From Owenia fusiformis (lineage: Eukaryota > Annelida > Polychaeta > Sabellida > Oweniidae): DNA of 64,000 nt. Positions 25,701 through 36,098 of the stretch are shown piece after piece. Location: contig CAIIXF020000009.1 of assembly GCA_903813345.2 (NCBI GenBank), forward strand, positions 12,722,347 through 12,786,346, in the 5' to 3' direction. Under the pieces are notes generated by a model, which worked only from the letters and a program-made list of their open reading frames with translations, was not told where the DNA came from and did no database searches. The position numbers and the translations under genes are program-made. The number at the start of each line of letters is the position of its first letter. The first letter of the stretch is position 1.

Positions 25701-27668
25701 TTTACTCATGCTAAATGTGAATTGGTAGTCTAGTATTTAGATCAATGAAAATAAAATGTTGATTCCTACATAAAAAAAAATTATCCTGTCTATGTAAACA
25801 ATTGTAGCTTTTATCTGATTGTGAGCCCTGACTATTCTACGAGTGGTTTTAAGTGGGAACTAATTACTGCTGCGTTCTAGAAGAGTTTATTTTGAGAACC
25901 GCATATCAGTCGGCGCATTAGCCTCGCCGTGATCGTCTAGTGGTTAGGACCCCACGTTGTGGCCGTGGTAACCCAGGTTCGAATCCTGGTCACGGCAGTG
26001 CCGACTTTTATTTTGTTTATATATTGGCAGTTTTTTCCTCATTAAATGATTTTTTAATCCTTTGGTTTCAGACCTTTTCACATTCCTAAAGTTTATAAAT
26101 AAATTGAAAATGAAACTCGTCATTTAAAACTATTTAGAATATTAATGTGAGCTAGATCAGTATTGTTTGAAATGCTGGAAATTTAGTTTAATTGTATTTT
26201 CTTACCTTTTGGTTGTACCTTTCTAACTGTGTATATTTCATTTTTTAATTTATTTTCGGTCTCCTTTAATTTTATACATAGGAAATTTACATTTTATTTT
26301 AATGATGAGTTGATGTCATGGAGGGTTTTGAGTGCAATAGAGGTTCACGTATAGTCTGGATAGTCCCAGCTGCGAGTTGAAAATATACAAACCATTTATA
26401 TAATTATTCCATGCACCTTGCTCACTTAATCATCGATAGTATATCATCCAGCAATCGGTGCAGACCCCATGTAATTTATTAATTGCAATTGATTGAGGAC
26501 CGACCTCGGCAAGAATTAGAAAATTAAACCAAAAATGATTGGCACTGCCGTGACCAGGATTCGAACCTGGGTTACCACGGCCACAACGTGGGGTCCTGAC
26601 CACTAGACGATCACGGCGAGGCTAATGCGCCAACTATATTCTGTGCCGAGAATCATCTGAATCGAAATGATTCCCTGATAATGTGTAATGTGGATCCGAA
26701 CGTTTCAAAAATGTTCCCAATGATCTTCATGCGACTTACTACTATATACAAAAATGATTATAGATTAACTGTATTTTTCCAAGTAGATACGGCTGTAGAT
26801 GAGGAGTCGGGGGAAGAAACGGCTACGAATGAGAGAAATAAAGATGGCCCGATTGATCTTACAAAATTGACCGATATCGCCACAAGAGAGCGCTTCCAGT
26901 CGCCCAATGATTTCGAAATATTGTCGAAAATAGCGGAATTCAATTCAAGTCATTCAAGAAGTAAGATATCTTACGTCATTATAGCAAGACATATTCTGAT
27001 GTTGACGTGTTTGATATTTTATATATAGATTAATTATTTAAGAAAAAATACTATTTTGTGCCGACAAGTACATTACTGTTTGCTTGCCATTTCTCTGCAC
27101 TTGAAAATTAAGGAAGATTCCGACTAAAATTAAAAGTTATTCCATTGTTTCATTATTAAACCACCATGTATCTGTGCATTTTACCGTTTCAGTGGCATTC
27201 CAAAATGAGAGAGCGATGTTTATGGAACGTTTTAGGCCATCCCTTCCCTTGCCTTATTCATCGATGTGTTTTGTGCCACCACCAGGCACCCTCCCACATC
27301 AAACATTCCCCGACGGTAATCCAGTTGCGCAAAAAGACATTGAATCCCCCGCTGATCTTTTCCACAATCAGTTACCTGGTATTCACTATTTTCAATCTCA
27401 GATGAGACCTCAACTAAGATCCGGGGATATGAATCCTTTTGGTCATATTGCTAACCGTGAATGGGCAAAACTGTTTCCGCATACTGCAACATTACAAGGA
27501 CTAGAAGAAACGCAACGTATGCGCAGTATGTTATTTCCACAGGAAGTTGCGTCATCATTATTGCCAACAGGAACCGATAGTGCTACTACAAACAGTATAG
27601 TAAATTTACGAATAAGAGCTAGGCAACATGCAGCGGCAATGGGACTACATTCATCCGTTTTAAAGTAA
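22737..27668 (+). CDS. dmbx: Dmbx paired-like homeobox transcription factor
   Basis: Five exons (22737-22941, 23993-24168, 24324-24537, 26784-26960, 27193-27668) join in frame to 415 residues, MDSFQRGL to SSVLK. Residues 58-81 contain [20 protein letters not shown], the diagnostic segment before the Dmbx homeodomain. The homeodomain occupies residues 82-141 with R5, F8, L16, W48, F49, K50, N51 and R53; K50 predicts a TAATCC-type DNA preference. An intron falls between homeodomain positions 46 and 47, as in many paired-class genes. An acidic stretch follows (residues about 170-200), and the C-terminus has an OAR-like motif, [17 protein letters not shown] (from about 392). In vertebrates Dmbx1 acts in midbrain and diencephalon patterning, usually as a repressor; a neural role here is inference. 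The exon 4 acceptor is a tandem AAGTAG that could give two forms differing by one Val. Alternative assignment to another paired-like gene is unlikely. Confidence 0.93.
25926..25997 (+). tRNA. tRNA-His (GTG), copy 1
   Basis: This 72-nt gene starts GCCGTGATCG and pairs its first seven bases with TCACGGC at 25990-25996, followed by discriminator A. It has the D-loop TAGTGGTTAGG, anticodon GTG within GTTGTGGC and T-arm GGTTCGAATCC. Oligo-T follows at about 26004, as expected for Pol III termination. It lies in the third intron of the Dmbx gene, in the same orientation. Confidence 0.96.
26546..26617 (-). tRNA. tRNA-His (GTG), copy 2, inverted
   Basis: On the minus strand this 72-nt sequence matches copy 1 except for one base in the D-loop (GGTCAGG instead of GGTTAGG). 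The upstream GGCGCATTAGCCTC and downstream GTGCC flanks are also shared with copy 1, so the duplicated unit is longer than the tRNA. A T5 run follows on the minus strand. All stems and the GTG anticodon are intact. Confidence 0.95.
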
Positions 27669-27872
27669 TTTATAGGATATCATTTTTACATTTTATCTTC
27701 TATATCTAAGGCGTCTGTGATTTGGTTGGGGGACATTTGAATACTGCATGATTATGTAAGGACTCAGAATTTAATGCTTATCAACTTTGTTGTTCTGGTG
27801 GTAACGTTAATGTAATTAACTTATGTACGTTAGATATAACATTTTTGGTACCAATACTTGTGGGGTTTATTT

Positions 27873-27878
27873 AATAAA
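27873..27878 (+). promoter_or_regulatory. Candidate poly(A) signal of the Dmbx gene
   Basis: AATAAA occurs 205 bp after the Dmbx stop codon, with a second overlapping AATAAA at 27881. Confidence 0.6.
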
Positions 27879-27886
27879 CTAATAAA

Positions 27887-29433
27887 AACATTTATTATTA
27901 TGAAACAATATTTGTTACAATTCACAGCCGGTATACCCGACAGTAGCAATACCCCATTCATAGCTATCTTGCACACTTCTGCTAATTAATTCTCTTAAAG
28001 CTTCTATAATCAGTTGTCTTATCTCATCAAAACTTGGCAGCATATCCTCTCACTGAGCTCTCCCAAATAGAGAATTCGTCATACTGTAGGTACCAAGACC
28101 AGATGAGCTTGGTACCCCCGGTTGGTACCTGTCCATCTCACTGGCGGATCCAGGGGCTAACAAGGGGGGGGGGGTATATTTTGAATTAGGAAAATATTGA
28201 TTTGGCCTAAAAAGACCAAATTATTCCCAAAAAGGCCCAATTTTGCATCATGAGATATCACAGCCATCCTTGTGCATTACAGAGATGGTCTTAGTATCAG
28301 AATGCCAATTTTGAGGCCCTATAAATTTTTTGGGGCCCTAATATTTTTTCTTGGCCCACAAAGGGGGGGGGGGGCATGGGATCCCTGGATCCGCCAGTGT
28401 ATCTAAAGGAACTCAACCTTCAATGTATGCTGCAGTGTATTGAACTGTATTTTGAGCCTACGCCTGAATGCGTCTGATTCGATAGTCAAGGAGACTGAAG
28501 GAGTGCATCGATAATCACTAGTACTGCGCTCTTCAAATTAGTTTCGGCAACACGACATTAATTTCTATCACAAACGTGTGTCAGTATGATACTGTATGTT
28601 TAAGAACATGTACACATTTGTGAACAAATAGTTCAGAAGACAACGGAATAATCGATTGTAACTTGATACCTCACTGTTCTTACGTAAACGCAACGGGATC
28701 ATTTTAACCGTTTTGAAGTTCCGTTTACGTAACAAACGTGAGAAATTAAGCTTATACTGGACGATTCTGTCATTCCACATTTCGTCCAAAATCACTTGGA
28801 TTTCCATAAACATATGGTGCTTCGTGTTTGTGCCGAAATACTTTATGCTATCTCGAGAAATCAGTAAAGAGATAAGGTTTACCGAACATTCCAACCGGAA
28901 CCGTACCCATCTTAATTGTTATCGAAACGAATCCGTTGCAGTAACAGCGTAATATAGTGCAGGACCAGTGACAAATGAAATGTCCCCCATTCCGTCAGAA
29001 TCAGAGAACATTATTTACTGAAATTGCAAGCTCAACTTCTTTTCGCAATACCTTTGCTAAAATGTGGCATTTCCACTCTCTTGTTTTTCATTGTTTTAAA
29101 TGGTCGACGCTATTTCAGATGTTGCCACTTGTGATTTATCCTTAATCAAAAGTTTACACTTCATATGTACTTCAAACCAAAAATTCTCATTTGCCCTAAG
29201 AAAATGTTGTCGCTGTTATCTGTTCATACTTTATACTATTCAATGATGGTTAATAAAGTTAATATTTAATTCTATTATCATTCAAAGGGTCAAAGATAAC
29301 GGCCATGTTTGAGTCATAACGAAATACTAAAACTAACAAAATGGCGGATTAATCAGGAAATGAAAGACAAATTCTAGCACATAAATAGTGGATTACAAAA
29401 CTTAATTAAGGCCCCCTGAATACACTCATCAAC
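27887..29433. other. Intergenic stretch between Dmbx and the two-TM gene
   Basis: Apart from the transposon at 28139-28399 and a short inverted repeat (TTACGTAAACG near 28680 and CGTTTACGTAA near 28725), nothing gene-like is seen. Overlapping open frames at 28568-28952 look like chance. Confidence 0.5.
28139..28399. mobile_element. CACTGGCGGATC-TIR element, copy 2
   Basis: This 261-bp copy has near-perfect 17-bp TIRs (CACTGGCGGATCCAGGG and its inverse), subterminal G-tracts and GGCC-rich interior. Flanks CATCT and TATCT match at four of five bases, so the target duplication is uncertain. It is the most complete copy of this family in the window. Confidence 0.8.
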
Positions 29434-31255
29434 ATGAGTCGTATGGGAAGCACAATGGGGAGCAGGATGGGGAGTCGGGCGACAAGTATGGATCGATTGA
29501 CCGTCCAGGAAAGGCAGTTCGTTGATCATGCTATTGATCAACTGCCCGCCGATTGGTACGGGCCGACACCGCTTACCCAGCTGAACTACACAAAAGCTGG
29601 TCCCGGCCACTGGTATATCAAATGGGCGTGGATCAGTGGTGTTCTAGCGTTTATATTCATGTTTACCGGTCTGCTGTATGTGGGACTTAGAGCATCAGGA
29701 CGTGTTTCGTTCATTGTGTACAGGCTGGAGGTCATCGGACCTATAATCATCTGCATTGCATGCCTTTTGGTCTGGGCAACCATTCATCTTATTATACGTG
29801 GCCGAGAAGAGAGTAACGCGTGGAGGGAACAAATACGAGTAAGTGAACATGAAAAATTATAAAATCGGACATTGCCATAAAGCGACATCTTTATAAGAAC
29901 AACAACAATATTTCAACTTTTCTGTGGACTGATTTTGACCATGATTGCCGTGCCTTGCTATTTCGAACATTTTCTGCTTTTTGAGTTGCCTCTTCAGAAT
30001 TAACATCTAACGTGCTTTAGTATTTGTATTTTACTAACATCATTTCAGTCAATTATTCTTGCTCTTTGAAACACCTAAATAACTACACTTAGTTCAAACC
30101 GCCATTTTATATAATTAGCAAATGATTAACAAACACCAGAAGGTTAGAGTTCATAAATAAGCCACGTTGTAAACAAAGTATATTTGGAAAATAGATTAAT
30201 GTAATGCAAAAATAATATATACAACTTCTAGTCTCTTTTTAGTGATTTCAAATATATATATAATTTTGTTAAATAAACATCAACAGATTTTATGATACAT
30301 ATAACAATATGATGAACATAGATTAGGTTGAGAGAAATATGGCAGTAGTGCTTTGCCACTTTATATCTTCTCATCAGACAGCTCGGTACTGCCATCTTCC
30401 TGCAGATCTAGTCACCATGCATGGACATGCGTATAGCGTCAAAACAAATTGTTGTATGAACTATGATGGAATTGTTGTCATTGCTGTGAAATGATTATGT
30501 AAAACTATATACTTTTGTTGTTGTTTCAGTTTAGGGGATACGGTCTATCTGGAGTCAAAGTTATCAACATGATGTACGACAACGGAGATCTGTAAGTGAT
30601 GTCATATTCAGTTTAATTTCAAACAGCAATTATTTGCACTCCACCTCCGAATGATTGGCAAATCTGAACCCCAATGGATAGTGTGCTCTCTGACTTCATG
30701 TTTGAATTTAAATGTTCCCTTGTCGAACATTAATGGCAGAGTTAATGATTTTCAAAGCTCCAAACAACCCTAGCTTGAACTTGATAATGTACAACAACAA
30801 GGGGTTGACTTTGTCTATCCTTCGGTGGTAATTATCAAATTTGCGCAAGAGGACTTTTTGGGGTAAACATCTAAAGGGAGGAGTCCACATTTCATAAACG
30901 AATTGCAAATGAATCAGTAGACATATTCAAATCGTAAACAATATCTTTCAGGTCTAAACTTGCAACGGGAACGGTTACCGCTACAGCTATAAAGGAGATC
31001 ACGGCACCAGTACAACCAAAGAAGAAGAAACGAAGGAGGGCAAGATCAAAGGCCAGTCTGGCTAAATCCCAGCAAAGTTTGGCTAGTGGATACAGCATTG
31101 ATGGAGAAATGCCACCTCCTCCCACTCGCGAGGAATTGGGGCTACAGGGAGCAGAGTCTGGGTACCCACCTCAAGGACAATACGGTCCCAGGGAGACACA
31201 GGGGGCTTACTTCCCCCCTGACTCAAAAACCGATAGGTACAGGCTTCCACCTTAG
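29434..31255 (+). CDS. Unidentified two-pass membrane protein with basic C-terminal region
   Basis: Exons 29434-29838, 30530-30591 and 30952-31255 join in frame to 256 residues. The N-terminus is a Met/Ser/Arg/Gly-rich stretch (MSRMGSTMGSRMGSRATS). Two hydrophobic helices follow: about residues 65-87 (WISGVLAFIFMFTGLLYVG) and 99-121 (EVIGPIIICIACLLVWATIH). After the second come a charged RGREESNAWREQIR segment, a short conserved-looking GYGLSGVKVINMMYDNGDL segment, a strongly basic KKKKRRRARSK block near residue 180, and a Pro/Gly/Tyr-rich tail. There is no cleavable signal peptide, so both termini are probably cytosolic. The second helix and its flanks recall TMEM200-type proteins, but I cannot confirm this. 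The gene converges with the minus-strand gene ending at 31891; an AATAAA at 31804-31809 may be its poly(A) signal. Confidence 0.8.
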
Positions 31256-31890
31256 TCAAGGAGATACGACCTCCCACCAGTTGACGAACGGCCAACTGGC
31301 GGATCAAGTGTGATATAACATATGCTCTTCTAATACTGCCTCAACGACTTCGTTTTAGGCTACTTCATACTTGCATCTATCAATGGACAACACACATCAA
31401 ATACAACAAAGCGTGATACTGTAAACGTAGACCTCAACTTTGTTTCGGCTATGATGTATGTACGGCAAATGTTAAAATCATCTTTGCATATATTCTTTTT
31501 CGGGAAATAAGATTCCCCTCTACCTATGGATAGTCCAGGATTTTAGAGAAATTCAAAGCGATATTTAGCTAACTATTCATTTGTTTTATATCCATTTATT
31601 CGAATTCATAAAATATTATGTACATGTACATTGTATATAAACAATTAACATTTTATACGTATATCAATTTTAGTATATAGCTTTTGTATAATGTACATAG
31701 ACCGCAGGAACGATTAGTTACTCACATATGAGTGATTCTATAAACATGATACTTTTTGATCATTATAATATATATAAGTGGATGAAGATGAACAATGTCT
31801 TTAAATAAAATTATGAGGATAAATGAAAATGCAATGACACTTTCAAATATGCACTATTCAAGATTCTTGAATATAATCTAAATTGATGGT

Positions 31891-33901
31891 CTAAAGTTCT
31901 TCCTTCTTTTCTATTTCTTCAGCTTTCTTTTTTCGTTCCGCTCTTTCCTTCTTTTTCTTGTCAATATCTTCTTGACTATTAGCCAGTGGAACGTCAAATT
32001 CCTTTTCCGACCCATCCATATTTACAACCCGTGCTTTCTGTAACAGACGTGAACGAATAGAAGACAACATTTGAATAGAATATACACATCAACAGATGTA
32101 ATTCACATAGGAAAATAAAGAGTTTCTTATAAAATATTTTTCTAGTTTGATTTTGAAGACATTTGTCTAATAGGATTACATAGAAGGATTTTATTTTAAT
32201 ACGAATTTCCTATGATATCGTCTTTGTGTTTCTTAGAAGGTATTTGTCTAAAAGAGTGTCTTAATTAAAAGGCCGTAAAATAATTATAGTAGTTTCATAT
32301 AATACAATTACATGCTTCATATATCTTTTGAGTTGCTAAGAAGGCAGTTGTCTTCATCCTGATGGGTACTTGTAGAGTAAAATATTTGTTACATTTTCTC
32401 AAAATTGCAGCCATATTACAACAATAATATATTCACATGTAGCCTCAAAATAAAATTATGTCAAATTCTTTAATTTTTATCATACCGTTGAACCACGTTG
32501 CTCACGATTCCTCGTCTCGTATTCGCTACGAGATGGCGAATCCTCCAAACACGTCTCAATCAAATCAACACATAGAACTTTTTCTAACTCTTTTAACTGC
32601 CTGTTTTCTGTCTTGTAATGTTCTAGCAGTAGATCTTCCATTGATTCTGGATCTTTCTCTGGAATAACGAAAGATTTATTTGCAACAACAAAATAAAATG
32701 CAAGTATCATCCTCACATCATGTCAATTTTTTCATTTCGAGATACCCTAAAAAGGAAGTGGAAATATTAATGACATAGTATATAAATGAAATTGATTGTC
32801 AAAGGAATAAACACGAGTTGAGACAATCCCTTGATTTTGAACGTTATAGGGTAGTCTTTGAAAATGGATGTCCCCTTTTCAAATGAACTTGCCATTTCTA
32901 CCATTACAGCATCACTAAGTAGTTACTATATATTTTCTCAAATAATTAAAGTACAAATATCTTAAGATATTTACAGTAACTTATAAAATAATCAAAAACC
33001 TGTTATATATTGGCAAAGCTTGACCATCTTCGGGGGGATGTATTCATACGACACGTAGTGCCTGCCAGCACATATTGTATCCATCGTCTCGTACACCTTA
33101 CTTTCAAGATCCGGGTCATCGTGTTTCAGTTCTCCCAAATCACCCTCGATTTCTGGAATGTACGATTGTCTGTATTAGTCTTATCAAGAATGGAGTCAAA
33201 AGTATTTAACCATATAGGAAATTGGACTTAAGACTTATCTTAGCATTTAGACTTATCTCAACGGCACCAAAAAGCTTGAACTATTTACCTCCTTTAAACG
33301 AATCTTTTAAAAAGTCAAAATATCGAAAAAATACCCGGACAGTTCTCGACTGTTGTTGACTGTTTGCTCTCCAAATTGGAGGAAATAAAGAACCATACCA
33401 TACCATAGCATACCATACTAATAGTGAGACTTGGGATGTCAAACCTTTGGTGGGGAGTTTACAGATGTAATTAAATCATATAAACTTAATATTTAAAAAA
33501 AGAACTAAACCGTCAAAACGCAAAATAAACAAATATCCTGAATCACATTAGTTTTTTAAGGGATATTATAATGTTATGAAATGTTAACTTACCATTTACA
33601 ACACAGAGACACGCATAACAGTAACCCTCTGCAAAAACAGTTTTGCAAATATCTTATTTCATATAAATAGAACAATGAAAACAACATGAGAAACGCTTTC
33701 AATCTTAAAAATTCTCTCGATTAATTAAGGAAACTACCTAATGTTGTCTTAACTAAGCCTCCAGTGAGGGGAATGATTAAAGTTATCACTAGTCCACAGC
33801 AGGGTGGTATACTTTTGAGTACCATCTTATTTGAGTACCATCCCCATCTTCTTTTTTTATAATTACAAAATAAGTACTTTACCAGCAGTTTGACGAAATA
33901 T
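31891..33901 (-). CDS. Unidentified protein with charged coiled-coil tail (3' part)
   Basis: Exons 33628-33593, 33152-33000, 32658-32486 and 32037-31891 join in frame through GT-AG sites and end at a TAG. They encode about 169 residues: EGYCYACLCVVN, then a segment with HDDPDLESKVYETMDTIC and HYVSYEYIPPKMVKLCQYI, then SMEDLLLEHYKTENRQLKEL, ending in a Lys/Glu-rich helix (KKKKERAERKKKAEEIEKK). A possible 19-nt microexon at 33901-33883 has matching phase and good splice signals, but the start of the gene is not found. The acidic and coiled-coil composition would suit a cytoskeletal or ciliary protein; this is impression, not homology. A minus-strand AATAAA equivalent at 31595-31600 would make its 3' UTR overlap that of the convergent gene. 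Confidence 0.7.
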
Positions 33902-36098
33902 CTGGAATCCAGACTTTACTTAGTTTAATTAAATATTTATCAATATCGAACGAAAATTTGTCCACCATCTTGGTTGATAGCAATTCCAGCTTGTTACACG
34001 GGTACACACCATACCTCTTGATACCACGAGTTAACTGGGTATATATAGTGCACGTATTACGTGCATGAGCAAACCCAGCCTTGATCAACTCAACGTGGAT
34101 CCTAATTCTTGTTAGTACCCTCAGTATGAATGAAAACTTCTAAGACACTACCTTGATTAAATCCACGGGGGACCTCCAGTTTCCCAAGTGATTTATGGAA
34201 TACAAGTAAGCAATATACTACAAAGGTATTACTCCAATACATATCCACAGGTAGAAAGATAAGTGCCTCTTCGAATTAAATTACAAATCGGATGTTTTCA
34301 ACTGTTCTTTTTATTATCTTTCAGTGATAGACGGAGCAATTGATATTCAGAGAAAGGGGTGATAGCTTTAACAATATAAAAAAATTAATATTTATTAAAA
34401 ATACTTATTTCAAATCATTTCCACTTCTCCAAAAATGTTTAAATAACCTACCCAGGTAATACGGATTACATAATTGTAAAGGGAAACCCATGGTGATCGA
34501 TATATTCCGATTTATTATATTATTCAGACAATGGAAACCACTAATAGGGAGGTTAAGTTACACGTTTTAAGAGAACCTCTACACGAGTGTGTAATATTTC
34601 GACACCAGCGGATTACTATCCCACTCTCATTTCACTTTTCCATAGACCTAATTACAATTTTTTCCGGCTCACTCGGCCAATACAAGTTAAACTACAAATG
34701 GGAGAACTATAATCCACAGTGTACCATAATTCTACACGTTCACGTTTCAAGAAACGTGTATCTTAACCTCCTACTATGTAAATGGTAGATCATAATAAAA
34801 CTAAGCAAGTCAATAAATGTCAGTCCAACGCCATATACAAAAGAAGATGCTATTTCCCTCACAAAAAAATAAAGTAGAATGAACTGAAACCCAAATGTAT
34901 CCACGTGCTTTTTATTCAATGGGATTTTATCATAATACCATATACTGTATGGACAAATTTGCAAACATACAAGACTTGTAAGATATGACATTACGAAGAA
35001 CCGTTTGTATACAGTGATGGTCTATATAATGTTGAAACTTTCACAAAGAAATGTATATTGCTTGGGGGCAAGGGCAGTTGTAGGTACCGTTGACAATGTG
35101 AAACAAATGCTAGTATCTCATTCAATAGATTAGAGGCTCGAAAAACGTTTTCTTTTTATTTAAAGGTCCACTATACTTAATTTAGAAGAAAAAGAAAAAA
35201 TAACCATTGAAAAATATTACTCACACACTCGCTCAAATATGACACAAAGTTTGATTTGCTTTAATATTGAACCAAGAAAAAATAGCTCACATAGAAAAAA
35301 CCATTTGAAGTTCAGAGAACATTAGTAGTCTAAACAAAGTGCATGTTTTAAATTACATTTGATTTAAAAGATGGCGACACTTCTATAAAAATGAATGTAT
35401 CATGCAATACAAATACTTTTTGGCATATTTCCAAATGTTTATGCACACTGTGTTAACAGAATCGTGATGATACCCTTTTCCAAATTTTGAATATATTTTA
35501 TTCATGGTCCCCTACCCCACCCACCTAGCCGTTGCCAGGTGGTTGCTGGGCAAAATTGTTGACCGAAAATTATATTGAAATCATACCAAGTCAAGAATTT
35601 AACTATTTTCTTACTAACTCACTAATTGGTATTTGCTGTACATCTTGAAATATGAATGGTAAAGACAAAAACAAATTAAACTTGAAATTGTTGATTATTC
35701 AATTTGGCATAACCTGCTAACTTTGAGCGTGCATAAGTTCTAAGTGGGGTTTAAGAATAATATAATTACACTTAAGTAGCATTGTGAATAATCTTATATT
35801 ATATATATAATACTGTATTGTTGTTTCTTTTTACAGAATATATATGGAGCACATGACACTATCACATTTTCGGGAAAAATGGAAGTACGAAACATGGTAC
35901 CACTTATAGGAATATTCATTCAACTGTTAATTATTCCACTCTGACGGTATCCTCGACTTCCTGTACAAGTTCAGACGTCGTGTCACTCAATCCAACTTTA
36001 ATTGATTTATTTCCAGAGCGATTTTCAATAATTTAGCATTATACTGTACATATATATATTGAGCATTATATATCCATAGCATGTTCTATAATATCCAT
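33902..36098. other. Gap between the unidentified minus-strand gene and the receptor gene
   Basis: No exon with convincing coding content is seen. The missing 5' part of the 31891-33901 gene and its promoter should lie here. Open frames at 33879-34088, 34531-34788 and 34740-34991 lack domains. Confidence 0.45.

Noticed and set aside
33400-33420. Short CATACCATA repeats considered as a CRISPR-like array
   Set aside because: There are no spacers of constant length and the context is an animal intron; it is simple-sequence DNA.
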